This document shows, piece by piece, positions 1-8,514 of a stretch of 64,000 bases of DNA; position 1 is the stretch's first letter, and every line of letters starts with the position of its first letter. Where the stretch lies: contig NZ_POVL01000018.1 of NCBI RefSeq assembly GCF_002939185.1, positions 1 through 64,000 of the forward strand, in the 5' to 3' direction. This DNA comes from Enterobacter sichuanensis. Lineage in GTDB: Bacteria; Pseudomonadota; Gammaproteobacteria; Enterobacterales; Enterobacteriaceae. Under the pieces are notes generated by a model. The model made no database searches. It saw nothing but the letters and a program-made list of their open reading frames with translations, and was not told the origin of the DNA. A program made the translations under genes and the position numbers.

Positions 1-1
1 A

Positions 2-511
2 AAAGACGGCTCGGTCGACAACGCCAACGCCCTGCGGTTTGAGGACAAGGCAGGCGCGGAGCAGGTATGGATCCAGGCCGAGCGGAATATGGATACCAGC
101 ATCAAGAATGACGAAACGCACAGCGTCGGCGGCGAGCGTAGCCATTACGTGAAGAAAAATGAGCTGCATCGCGTGGAGGCGAATCAGATCCAGGCGGTGA
201 AAGGCGGGACTGAGATCCTGACGGGGAAAGGCAAGCTGGACGCGGCGGTGGAGCAGTACGTTATTGCTTCCGGAACAAAGCTGAGGCTGGTCTCCGGTGA
301 AAGCGCCATTGAGCTTAACGCGAACGGCAAAATTAGCCTGATCGGCAAAGAGTTTAACTTCTTTGTGGAAGGGGATGGCCATATTACGACGGGCGGTAAG
401 CTACACCTGAATACCTCTGGCACAAAACCGGGTACCACGGCACCGGGCGCGGGACACAAAGGAGACATTGATGCGGCCGTTCAGGCGAAATTCACGACCA
501 AAGGTGAGTAA
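2..511 (+). CDS. vgrG: VgrG, type VI secretion tip protein, C-terminal part
   Basis: The frame is open from the window edge, so the gene is cut at its 5' end and about 169 residues are visible. They run from a stretch reading ALRFEDKAGAEQVW, typical of the gp27/gp5-like part of VgrG, through QAERNM into a repetitive beta-rich tail with GGxxxHYVKKNE-like steps. This is the usual VgrG beta-prism needle and DUF2345-like end. VgrG trimers cap the Hcp tube and carry effectors. The downstream chaperone and PAAR-Rhs protein fit a vgrG effector island. The stop overlaps a GTG start of the next frame by 8 nt, which suggests translational coupling. No separate toxin domain follows the spike. Confidence 0.88.
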   Translation, partial: KDGSVDNANALRFEDKAGAEQVWIQAERNMDTSIKNDETHSVGGERSHYVKKNELHRVEANQIQAVKGGTEILTGKGKLDAAVEQYVIASGTKLRLVSGESAIELNANGKISLIGKEFNFFVEGDGHITTGGKLHLNTSGTKPGTTAPGAGHKGDIDAAVQAKFTTKGE

Positions 512-998
512 AGCGGGAGCGGTGTTTGTCGCGTTATTAACGACGGGGATGGGTGGCGGAGACGTAAAAATAAACGATCTTTGGATCTTCGTTTCCAGGA
601 TGAGTGCATCACTCAAAACGTTATCCGTTAGGAATCTGAGCGACGCGCCGCTGCCGTTTAAAATGATCAAAAATAATGAATATATTAACTTCTACACTAC
701 TGAGGATATCACTCTCGCTGACGGAACGAACATAACCGCGATTGACTTACGTTTAAGTAAAGAACGCGACGGCGTTGCACCATTTCTCAGTTTTTCGCCC
801 TCCGGCCGGTGCATAACGCTTGATGCCGTTAAAAAGCACTACCCGCATCTGGAGTTAACTGACTATCCCCGAGGCCGCTCCGGGAATGAAGTGACCAGCT
901 ACACTGCGTCAAAAGACAAAAATGGAGAGAAAATAAGCTTTAGTTTCACCGTAAATAAACCTGATTGTCTGGACTCGGTTGTCATTAGTGCGGACTAA
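504..998 (+). CDS. Small unrecognised protein next to vgrG
   Basis: The frame encodes 164 residues from the GTG at 504, which overlaps the vgrG stop. Open reading extends upstream to a TTG at 468, but the GTG is more economical. The N-terminus is mildly hydrophobic (AGAVFVALLTTG), compatible with a signal peptide or membrane contact. The rest is a mixed beta-rich soluble sequence with two cysteines (GRCITL and KPDCLD). I recognise no family. Position directly behind vgrG and ahead of the Rhs chaperone suggests a T6SS accessory or immunity role, but that is inference from context. Codon use is more AT-rich than in vgrG, as is common for exchanged effector and immunity genes. Confidence 0.6.
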   Translation: MSKAGAVFVALLTTGMGGGDVKINDLWIFVSRMSASLKTLSVRNLSDAPLPFKMIKNNEYINFYTTEDITLADGTNITAIDLRLSKERDGVAPFLSFSPSGRCITLDAVKKHYPHLELTDYPRGRSGNEVTSYTASKDKNGEKISFSFTVNKPDCLDSVVISAD

Positions 999-1065
999 GA
1001 CATCTCATTGTCATAAAAGGCCTTTTTCTCCTTCGGAGAACCGGGTAATAAAAATTCGATGAAAA

Positions 1066-1629
1066 ATGATTAACGTGAAAATTCACACCCCAACATTTCT
1101 CGCTTTTACCGTGATATGTCTCTCTCTGAACTGCTATGAGGTGCTTGCACACGATATACCACCGGTTTTAGTTAAACAGGATTTTACTGTGCAGCTGAAA
1201 GACCAGACGGTTTCATTGGGCGAAAGATGGACAGATGACGTTGCGCGTAAATTTGAGCTGCCGGTAGAGGGCCATTTTGTCGGTGAGGTTCCTTTTGACG
1301 AAACCCACTATAAATTCTACCAGCATCAAAAGACGGGGTTCGGCATTTATGTTTCCAATCTCTGGTGGGATAAAGCCGAACGCAGTATTGATGACTATAT
1401 CGTGTCGCAGATTACGCTGACCGCAGGGGAGGGTAAAACGCCGCGCGGTATTCATGTGGGTTCATCTGCCGGGGAACTCAGCAGGGCATATGGCCATGGT
1501 CAGATTGAAAATGATGCCGGGGAACAATGGTGTTTTTATCAATTGAGTAACAGGCTGCTCTCTTTCGAGATTAAAGACGACAAGGTTGTGACAATAACAA
1601 TGAATTACGACAATGGCGCCCGGGAGTAA
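1066..1629 (+). CDS. Exported protein of unknown function, T6SS locus
   Basis: The product has 187 residues. Residues 1-28 form a plausible Sec signal peptide: a Lys-containing start, the hydrophobic core FLAFTVICLSLNCYEVLA, then a cleavage site before HDIPP. The mature part is a small periplasmic-type domain with aromatic clusters such as HYKFYQHQ and NLWWDKAE and no transmembrane segment. It lies between two other unknown genes, and the next gene starts 3 nt after its stop, so the two are probably co-transcribed. A periplasmic immunity protein for a VgrG-delivered effector is possible, but no homology was recognised. Confidence 0.65.
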   Translation: MINVKIHTPTFLAFTVICLSLNCYEVLAHDIPPVLVKQDFTVQLKDQTVSLGERWTDDVARKFELPVEGHFVGEVPFDETHYKFYQHQKTGFGIYVSNLWWDKAERSIDDYIVSQITLTAGEGKTPRGIHVGSSAGELSRAYGHGQIENDAGEQWCFYQLSNRLLSFEIKDDKVVTITMNYDNGARE

Positions 1630-1632
1630 TTT

Positions 1633-2709
1633 GTGACCAGGAGATATTTGGCATGCGCATTGTTCACAGCGCTATTACTGGGCTCAGTTGCAACATCAGC
1701 CGCGCCTGAGCTCTCGCAATATAATGCGCTCGATACCGTAAGCCGTATCGTGAACGACAGCGAAGTGAAAGAGACGCTCAGGAAGACGCTGGGTAGCGAT
1801 TACGAGACGTTTATTAGCAACTTCGATGTCTTTGGCGAACCCCATGCCACCTCAGACGGAGGGCTGTTTGTTGAAGGCTGGCTAAAAGATCTTTATCTGG
1901 AAAATGCGTCCGCTTTGGTCGTTGAACCTGACGGCAAACTCTATACGGCCTGGGTCGTTCCTGAGTCAGAGGTTGTTCATTATCAGTCATCCGATCGTAG
2001 TCAGGTGGTGAATCCCGATATTCAGCAGTGGGCGACCAGATTCAAAGCGATGCATTTTGCAACGAACAGCCCGGCAAGACGCGCATTTGACGGGGTATGG
2101 ACAGGCGAATCGGGAACCGACTCGACGTTAACCCTGCGGTTAGTGGAATCAGGCGACCGTATTTCCGGGTCTTATTGCTATATCTCTCAGAGAGGAAACC
2201 GCATCGATTGTCCTGCAGAGGATGAACGCAACCTAAGCGGTACGATTGCAGGCAATCGGGCGAACGTTAAGTTCGACTCCACGTTTGGCGGCGTAGATGG
2301 ACAAGCAGTTCTGGAAATTAACGCAAGCAAAATGGAATGGCGTTTAGTGACGCCTCCTCAGAAAGGGAATTATTATGCGCCACTGCGTTATACGTTAAAT
2401 AAAGCTGATCCCGTTCGTAACGCTGAAACCAGAAAGCTCGATACCGATAAGTTCACTATTTCTCTGGTAAATAAATGTGGGCGTTTCGAGAGTGAATGTA
2501 GCCAGATGTATTATCTCGGTGTACGTAAAAGTGATAACAGTACGATCGCCTTAAAAGGAAAAACACTGCAGGATCCCACAGGTAAAATAATCGGCTCAAG
2601 CTATAAGAATAGTGAAGTTACCTATACCGTGACCTATGCACCACTGAAACTGGTTGTCAGCAAAGGCAGCCATATTTTAGTTGAGCAGCAAGGTCACTGG
2701 CTTAAATAA
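1633..2709 (+). CDS. Exported protein of unknown function, T6SS locus
   Basis: This 358-residue protein starts with GTG immediately after the previous stop. Residues 1-23 look like a signal peptide (RRYLACALFTALLLGSVATSAA). A first domain of about 110 residues resembles uncharacterised periplasmic domains found beside T6SS genes. A second, after residue 150, is beta-rich with GVWTGESGTDSTLTL and GDRISGSYCY, like a lipocalin-type small beta barrel. Several cysteines (SYCY, RIDC, KCGRFESEC) could form disulfides in the periplasm. Function is unknown; an immunity or accessory role is inferred only from position between vgrG and the Eag-Rhs pair. Confidence 0.65.
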   Translation: MTRRYLACALFTALLLGSVATSAAPELSQYNALDTVSRIVNDSEVKETLRKTLGSDYETFISNFDVFGEPHATSDGGLFVEGWLKDLYLENASALVVEPDGKLYTAWVVPESEVVHYQSSDRSQVVNPDIQQWATRFKAMHFATNSPARRAFDGVWTGESGTDSTLTLRLVESGDRISGSYCYISQRGNRIDCPAEDERNLSGTIAGNRANVKFDSTFGGVDGQAVLEINASKMEWRLVTPPQKGNYYAPLRYTLNKADPVRNAETRKLDTDKFTISLVNKCGRFESECSQMYYLGVRKSDNSTIALKGKTLQDPTGKIIGSSYKNSEVTYTVTYAPLKLVVSKGSHILVEQQGHWLK

Positions 2710-2769
2710 TAAAATAGCCAGTCAAAAGTCCAACGTATCTCTCTCAATATCAATTATCCCGGATCCCCT

Positions 2770-3210
2770 ATGAAATACACCCTCCAGGAAGGTTCATTTT
2801 CCCTTTTTCCTGCGGCCTGGCAGGATAACAGCATGAACATTATTCGCGATGACGAAAGCGGGCTGTCCGTGGTGGTCAGCCGCGGCGCTATCCCGGATGG
2901 CAGCGATTATGAGAAAGAGTTTCACCGCCAGTGGGATGTCCTGCGACCTCAAATGGGTGAGATTGCCCAGAGCGAATTCCGGCACGTGAAAGCCGGGCCT
3001 GACGGCAAAATCACCGGTCTGGAAGTTGAAACCCACTTTGACCATAACGGGCAGCGCCTGTGGCAAAAACAGCTGGCCGTGCAGACGCCGGGCAAACCGG
3101 TATTGATGATTTTCACTCTCTCAGCACTCAGAGCATTTACCGAAGAGGACGAGGAGCGCTGGAGCGCGCTTAAGCAGAGTCTGACGCTAAACGACAACCG
3201 GAATGTGTAA
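2770..3210 (+). CDS. DcrB/DUF1795-family T6SS effector chaperone (Eag type)
   Basis: The 146-residue protein has the layout of DUF1795/Eag chaperones: an N-terminal strand-rich segment (EGSFSLFPAAWQDNSMNII), a central region with EFHRQWDVLRPQ, and a C-terminal helix (EDEERWSALKQSLTL). Members of this family bind the N-terminal transmembrane segments of PAAR-Rhs effectors, shield them before secretion and help load them on VgrG. The neighbouring Rhs gene starts 3 nt downstream and encodes exactly such a prePAAR transmembrane region, so this is very probably its dedicated chaperone. No signal peptide is seen, in keeping with a cytosolic role. Confidence 0.85.
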   Translation: MKYTLQEGSFSLFPAAWQDNSMNIIRDDESGLSVVVSRGAIPDGSDYEKEFHRQWDVLRPQMGEIAQSEFRHVKAGPDGKITGLEVETHFDHNGQRLWQKQLAVQTPGKPVLMIFTLSALRAFTEEDEERWSALKQSLTLNDNRNV

Positions 3211-3213
3211 GGC

Positions 3214-6200
3214 ATGAGCGATAACAACGCGGCCCGTAAGGGCGACGAGATTATTCACTCCAGCATTTTTGCGGATATCACCAGCATTGTGGCGGAAGGT
3301 GCCGCTTATGCGGTGATCGGCGCGGCGGTGGGGGCAGCAGCTACCGTGGCGGCGCCATTGCTGGGAGCCGGTGCGGCAGCCGCAGGCGTGGCGGCGATTG
3401 GCTCCAGCTGTTTGCTCAGCGGCATCATTGGCGGCGTTCTGGCAAACGTGGCGGGGATCACAGACGATATCAGCAACGCCGCAGAGGGGTTAGGCAACGC
3501 GCTTTTCCCGCCGTCGCCTGCGGGTAAAATCACCACCGGCTCCAGCAACGTTCTGACCAATGCGCTCCCTGCCGCGCGCGCGGCAGGCACGCTGACGCCA
3601 GCAGATACCCCGTCACCTGAGCCGCAGTCACCGGGCAGCTTTGCCGATTACGCAGGCATGCTACTTTCCGCTGCCGGACAGTTTGGCAGCGAAATGTGGC
3701 AGCCGAGCGTGGCGTCAGCCGCCGCGGGGACCTCGCCGCTGGAAGAAGACAAGGTGGCGTGCGAAAAGCACTCCGGACCGCAGTACCTGGCGGAAGGTTC
3801 AAAAAGCGTTTTCATCAACGGCCAGCCTGCGGTGCGTGCGAAAGATCGCACCACCTGTGAAGGGACCGTTTCCGATGACGTTTCCCCGAACGTGATTATT
3901 GGCGGCGACACGCTCACGGTTCGCGATATCAAAAGCGGCAAAACCCCAGGCCTGGCGCTGGGGATGATTGCGCTCTCGTTGCTGCGCGGCCGTCCGGGCA
4001 AGATTTTGAAAAACATGCCCTGCGCGCTGGCGGCAGCCGGCGGCGGGATGCTGGCCGATATGGCCGTCAATGCCGTGTTTGGCTCTTCGCACCCGGTTCA
4101 CGCCGCCACCGGCGTGAAGGTGCTGAACGACGATGATGAACTCGATTTCTCGCTGCCGGGGCGCTTCCCGCTTCGCTGGCAGCGCAGCTACAACAGCCTG
4201 ACCACCCGCGAAGGGCTGTTTGGCCTGGGCTGGGCTACCTCTTTTGACAGCTATCTGAGGCTGGAAGAGAACAGCGCGACCTGGTTCGACGAAACCGGAC
4301 GCGAGCTGAGCTTTGAACTGCCTCCTGTCGACCGGGCGTTTTACAGCATCAGCGAAGGCATTATTATCCGCCGCAATGAGAGCGGCGACGTGGCAATTGC
4401 CGACGATGACGGCGCGGTGTGGCGTCTGTACAAACCGACCCGCGCCAACCCCTCCATCCTGCGTCTGGCCTCGCTGAGCGATGAATACGGCAACGCCCTG
4501 CTGACCGAGTGGGACGAGCACGGACGTCTGGTTGGTCTTCACGATGAGCCACGGGCGATAGATGTCACCCTGCGCTATGAGGACGAACGGTTCCCGCAGC
4601 GCGTGACCGCAGCCAGCCATTTCGACGGCGAGCGTACCTGGCCGCTAATGCAGTGGGGTTACGACGCACGCGGTCAGCTGGCGAGCGCGACGGATGCATC
4701 TGGCGTCGTCACCCGCGAATACCGCTATAACGACCACGGCCTGATGGTCTGGCACCGCCTGCCGGGTGGGCTGGAGAGCGAGTACCGCTGGCAAAAATTT
4801 GACCACTGGCGCGTGGTGGAAAACCGCACCAGCACCGGCGACGGCTGCCGCTTTAGCTACGATTTGGCCGCCGGGCAGACGACCGTCGAGCACTATGATG
4901 GTCAGAAGCGTCAGCACTACTGGAATGCGCAGAGCCTGATTGTCCGCTACGTAGACGAGCGCGGTGAAAACTGGTGCTACGAGTGGGATGACAACGAACT
5001 TCTGACGCGTCGCATCGATCCGCTGGGTAACGCCGTCACCTTTGTTTATGACGAGATGGGCAACCGGGTGCAGGAGATCGACGCCGACGGTAATGCCCGC
5101 ACCACCACCTGGCTGGAACATCGCGCGTTGCCGTCAGCCATCATTGAAGCCGACGGCAGCGCTACCCGGTTCTGGTACGACGAACATCACGGCCTGCAGC
5201 GCGTGGTGGACCCGATGGGGCAGACGATGCTGCTGCACCGGGACGCGTTTGGTCAGGTCGTTGAGGAGGTCGATGCCGCCGGCAACAGCCGCCACCAGGA
5301 GTACAACGAGGCGGGACAGGTGGTGCGCGCGACGGACTGCTCTGGCCGCACAACCCGCTATCGCTATCATCCGCTGGGCTGGCTGGAGAGCGAGACGGGT
5401 GCTGACGGCGAAGAGACGCGTTATCGCTACGACGCCGCAGGGCGCCCGGTGCAGCTCGATCGTCCCGAAGGCTGGACGGAGTCACTCAAATGGAACGCAC
5501 GCGGCCTGCCGGTGAAGCATGCCGGCGCTGATGGTAAAGAAAGGGAGTTCAGATACGATGAGGCAGGACGCTTAACCACCACGCGTAATACGCAGGGTGA
5601 GGAAGTTCGCCGCCGCTGGGACAGTCGCGGGCGTCTGATTGCCCTTGAAAACGAAAACGGCGAAGCGTATCAGTTCCGCTGGGGGCCAGACTCGCTGCTG
5701 CTGGAAGAGGTGGGGCTGGATGGCGTGGCCTCGCAATATCGCTATGACGCCTGCGGGCGCACGATTGCTCGCACCTTTGCCGCCGGGCATCCGGAGGCCA
5801 TCACCCACGCCTTCGCCTGGAGCGCGAGTGGCCAGCTGGTCGCCCGCACCACGCCGGAAGGACAGACCCGCTACCACTACACTCCGTCCGGGCTGTTAAG
5901 CCGGATTGGGCTGCATCCTGCGCTTGCAGCCGACGCGTGGAGCACCGAGGCAGAGCAGGAGCTTGCCTTCGAATATGACGCACTCGGTCGCGTGACGCGC
6001 GAAGCGGGCGAGCACGGTGAGCTGGCGTGGGAGTATGACGCGCTGGGCAACCGCACCTCCGTCACGCTGCCCGATGGCCGCGAGCTGAAGCAGTTCTACT
6101 ACGGTAGCGGGCATCTGCTCAGCATTGCTCTCGACAAGCTGTCGGTCTCCGATTTTACCCGCGACGAACTCCACCGTGAGACCAGCCGCACCCAGGGGCT

Positions 6201-7605
6201 GTTGACCACCCGCAGCGAGTACGACCGCCTCGGCCGACTGCACCGCCGGGACGTCTTTACCGGCAATGCCCAGCGCCCGTCGCCGCGCCGCTGGTCCCGC
6301 CGCTGGGATTACGACTACCGCAATAACCTGGTGCGAGAAGAGCGGGACGATAACCCGTTCAGCTGGTACCGCTGGCAGTACGACAGCGCCGGGCGCCTGC
6401 TCGTTCAGGACGGCACGCTGCCTGGCCAGGAGCAGTGGCGCTGGGATGCAGCCGGTAACCCGCTGGAAGGTTCTGCTGAGAAGGTCACGCACAACCGCCT
6501 GACGCAGCTGAACGGCATTCGCTGGCGTTATGACATCCACGGCCGCACCGTGGAGAAGGATAACGGCCAGACGCGCTGGCACTACCGGTACGACGGCGAA
6601 CACCGCCTGACGGAGGTTATCAGCCAGCCGCGGGATCGCAACAGGCCGCAGATGCAGGTCAGCTTCCGCTACGACCCGCTCGGACGCCGCATCAGCAAAA
6701 CGCGCCAGCAGATGCTGGGCGGTCAGCCAACCGGCAAACCGGTGACCACCCGGTTTGTCTGGGAAGGGTTCCGTCTGCTGCAGGAGCTGCACGGAGACGT
6801 GCCTCTGACCTATGTCTACAGCGACCAGGACAGCTACGACCCGCTGGCGCGAATTGACGGCGTGGAAGCGCCGGAGATCTTCTGGTTCCACTGTCAGCCC
6901 AACGGCACGCCGGAGCGGATGACGGATAGCGAAGGGCAGGTGCGCTGGGAAGGGGTGAACGGCGCCTGGGGTAAGCTGCTGCGGGAAAGCGAGACGCAGG
7001 GATCAGGATATTCTCAGAACCTGCGGATGCAGGGGCAATACCTGGACCGTGAGACAGGGCTGCACTACAATCTGTTCCGGTATTACGACCCGGACTGCGG
7101 ACGGTTTACGCAGCAGGACCCGATAGGGCTAAGAGGCGGGTTAAACTTATACAGTTATGTATCAAATCCTCTTAAATATATTGATCCGCTTGGGTTAAAT
7201 CCTTTAGCTTTACCTGCACCTACGTCTTTAGATCCATGGGGAACTGGTGCTACTTTAAATTCTATTCCAGTACCGAAGGGTGGAATAATAGTTGAAATGG
7301 CTATGTCACCAGGGCAATCTACCCCAGGTGGATGGGCTACATTAGATCATATACCTAATGTGAATTATGTTAGAAATGAGTTGGCTGTAATTCCCGAATT
7401 TAAACCAGAAATATCGCATGTTCAAAAATTCTATATACCTGAAGGTGTTCAAATTCAAACGGGTCCTGTAGGACCCCAAGTTTCTGGCGGTAAGATTTAC
7501 CCTGGAGGAGGAACTCAGGTACAAATACTTAATTATAAAGATAGAGCAAAGCTTGTACCTGTTGGCAAACCAAGAAAAATCTATAGTGGTAAATGTGGTG
7601 GCTGA
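3214..7605 (+). CDS. PAAR-Rhs polymorphic toxin, T6SS effector
   Basis: This 1463-residue effector has these parts in order. The prePAAR motif AARKGDEIIH is at residues 6-15. Hydrophobic helices rich in Ala and Gly occupy about 25-95. A PAAR-like domain spans about 105-235. Then comes a long shell of RHS/YD repeats (YRYDxxGR type), and the conserved core end RYYDPDCGRFTQQDPIGL near residue 1300. The IDPLGLN boundary is around 1323-1329, after which a tip of about 134 residues carries the toxin. The core is GC-rich while the tip DNA from about 7140 is strikingly AT-rich, the signature of tip exchange. The tip contains SPGQSTPGGWATL and GGGTQVQIL, and I cannot assign its activity. Chaperone upstream and likely immunity gene downstream complete the module. 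Confidence 0.93.
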   Translation: MSDNNAARKGDEIIHSSIFADITSIVAEGAAYAVIGAAVGAAATVAAPLLGAGAAAAGVAAIGSSCLLSGIIGGVLANVAGITDDISNAAEGLGNALFPPSPAGKITTGSSNVLTNALPAARAAGTLTPADTPSPEPQSPGSFADYAGMLLSAAGQFGSEMWQPSVASAAAGTSPLEEDKVACEKHSGPQYLAEGSKSVFINGQPAVRAKDRTTCEGTVSDDVSPNVIIGGDTLTVRDIKSGKTPGLALGMIALSLLRGRPGKILKNMPCALAAAGGGMLADMAVNAVFGSSHPVHAATGVKVLNDDDELDFSLPGRFPLRWQRSYNSLTTREGLFGLGWATSFDSYLRLEENSATWFDETGRELSFELPPVDRAFYSISEGIIIRRNESGDVAIADDDGAVWRLYKPTRANPSILRLASLSDEYGNALLTEWDEHGRLVGLHDEPRAIDVTLRYEDERFPQRVTAASHFDGERTWPLMQWGYDARGQLASATDASGVVTREYRYNDHGLMVWHRLPGGLESEYRWQKFDHWRVVENRTSTGDGCRFSYDLAAGQTTVEHYDGQKRQHYWNAQSLIVRYVDERGENWCYEWDDNELLTRRIDPLGNAVTFVYDEMGNRVQEIDADGNARTTTWLEHRALPSAIIEADGSATRFWYDEHHGLQRVVDPMGQTMLLHRDAFGQVVEEVDAAGNSRHQEYNEAGQVVRATDCSGRTTRYRYHPLGWLESETGADGEETRYRYDAAGRPVQLDRPEGWTESLKWNARGLPVKHAGADGKEREFRYDEAGRLTTTRNTQGEEVRRRWDSRGRLIALENENGEAYQFRWGPDSLLLEEVGLDGVASQYRYDACGRTIARTFAAGHPEAITHAFAWSASGQLVARTTPEGQTRYHYTPSGLLSRIGLHPALAADAWSTEAEQELAFEYDALGRVTREAGEHGELAWEYDALGNRTSVTLPDGRELKQFYYGSGHLLSIALDKLSVSDFTRDELHRETSRTQGLLTTRSEYDRLGRLHRRDVFTGNAQRPSPRRWSRRWDYDYRNNLVREERDDNPFSWYRWQYDSAGRLLVQDGTLPGQEQWRWDAAGNPLEGSAEKVTHNRLTQLNGIRWRYDIHGRTVEKDNGQTRWHYRYDGEHRLTEVISQPRDRNRPQMQVSFRYDPLGRRISKTRQQMLGGQPTGKPVTTRFVWEGFRLLQELHGDVPLTYVYSDQDSYDPLARIDGVEAPEIFWFHCQPNGTPERMTDSEGQVRWEGVNGAWGKLLRESETQGSGYSQNLRMQGQYLDRETGLHYNLFRYYDPDCGRFTQQDPIGLRGGLNLYSYVSNPLKYIDPLGLNPLALPAPTSLDPWGTGATLNSIPVPKGGIIVEMAMSPGQSTPGGWATLDHIPNVNYVRNELAVIPEFKPEISHVQKFYIPEGVQIQTGPVGPQVSGGKIYPGGGTQVQILNYKDRAKLVPVGKPRKIYSGKCGG

Positions 7606-7606
7606 T

Positions 7607-8035
7607 ATGAATACTATTGTCAATTTTAGTGTGTTAGATGAGCTTGGTAAATATGATAAAGAGTCAAATCCCAATAAGTTGAGCGTATTTGATTTATTGC
7701 CAACAGGAGTATCATGGTTGTATGGTACTAAAAAGATAGAAATCAGAGATGACAATAAAATAATTCCACTTTTATTGTTGGGTGATACTGGAGTAGCCTT
7801 AGTTAGAGCGCCGTTTGATAAAGATAAATCTCAGGCTTATATTTTAAATCCGGCAGGTGATATTATGTGGAATGTTAAAGGTATTATTGATAAAAAAATA
7901 AAAGATATCATTTTCCATGATGTTTATTATATATCTGATATTCTTTTCTTTTTTATTAATGTAAATGGTTGTGATTATCGGTTTTCATTCGATGTAGACA
8001 CGGGTATAGCTGGAGAAATAATTCAAAGTTATTAG
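7607..8035 (+). CDS. Likely immunity protein for the Rhs tip
   Basis: The 142-residue protein starts at the ATG one base after the Rhs stop. A longer in-frame extension to 7553 would overlap the toxin tip and is less likely. The sequence is acidic to neutral and beta-rich with hydrophobic strands (PLLLLGDTGVALVRAPF, VYYISDILFFFI). There is no signal peptide, so it probably acts in the cytosol. AT-rich composition matches the toxin tip and not the Rhs core, which suggests tip and immunity gene were acquired as one unit. The family is not recognised; the immunity role rests on position and composition. Confidence 0.75.
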   Translation: MNTIVNFSVLDELGKYDKESNPNKLSVFDLLPTGVSWLYGTKKIEIRDDNKIIPLLLLGDTGVALVRAPFDKDKSQAYILNPAGDIMWNVKGIIDKKIKDIIFHDVYYISDILFFFINVNGCDYRFSFDVDTGIAGEIIQSY

Positions 8036-8084
8036 AAGTTACCAAGCCGGGCAAGAACTTAAATCTTCCCGGCACTTTTATTAT

Positions 8085-8405
8085 TTAATTCCCGTTCAGT
8101 ACGCTAAACATTCCGTCTTTAATTCCCCTGACCACCTGTTTAGCCTGATAAAGCTGCTCGCGCAGCTCCTGCATCTCGTTATTATCCGCCATCAGCACAA
8201 TGCACCCCTCCGAAATCTTCACCGTCACGCCCCGCCCTGTCTCAAATCCCGCCTCTGCGAGCCAGTTACCCTTAAGGTGCAGGCTGGGGCTGCGCGAATA
8301 TCCGGTAGGGACTTTGGTTTTACGGTTGGTGTGCGCGGGGGTAAATGCCCGCGTCCCGGCAGTGGCTGCGGTGGCATATGGAAGTGCGGTGCGGCCGGGC
8401 CCCGG
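8085..8405 (-). pseudogene. SymE-like toxin fragment without a usable start
   Basis: On the minus strand the frame ends at 8085. It reads SLHLKGNWLAEAGFETG followed by VTVKISEGCIVLMA, which aligns well with the SymE family (E. coli SymE has ITLKGQWLEAAGFATG and VDVKVMEGCIVLTA). SymE is an SOS-controlled AbrB-fold protein of a type I toxin-antitoxin pair, often found near rhs genes. Upstream in this frame is a stop at 8406-8408, with no ATG or GTG before the conserved domain. A frame one base away opens with ATG at 8409, so a small indel near the start is plausible. No LexA box was identified. It is probably inactive, though start-site misjudgement is possible. Confidence 0.6.
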
Positions 8406-8407
8406 TC

Positions 8408-8514
8408 ATTAAACATAATGCAGGAGATTATGCGCACTCTCGCCGGGCGGCCACAAAGGCGAACCCGACCCGCTGTGCGCGGCTCGTGTTCGCATAATCT
8501 GCATTATGTCGGGC
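8408..8514. repeat. Long imperfect inverted repeat with dif-like arms
   Basis: CATAATGCAG-GAG-ATTATGCG (8414-8434) pairs with CGCATAATCTGCATTATG (8491-8508), giving an 18-bp stem with a 3-nt bulge and a loop of about 56 nt. Read on the minus strand, the left copy has flanks AGTGCGCATAA and TTATGTTTAAT. These match the XerC and XerD arms of E. coli dif at 10 of 11 positions each, but with a 9-nt centre instead of 6. The right copy has a 6-nt centre but only the inner halves of the arms fit. It may be a Xer-type site pair or simply a conserved hairpin inside a GC-rich element. Confidence 0.5.

Noticed and set aside
5896..6891. Long minus-strand frame within the rhs core
   Set aside because: Shadow of the GC-rich RHS repeats; no domain and fully inside a conserved gene.
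8408..8438. A true chromosomal dif site
   Set aside because: Arm match is good but the centre is 9 nt, and this region is not expected to be the replication terminus; kept only as dif-like.
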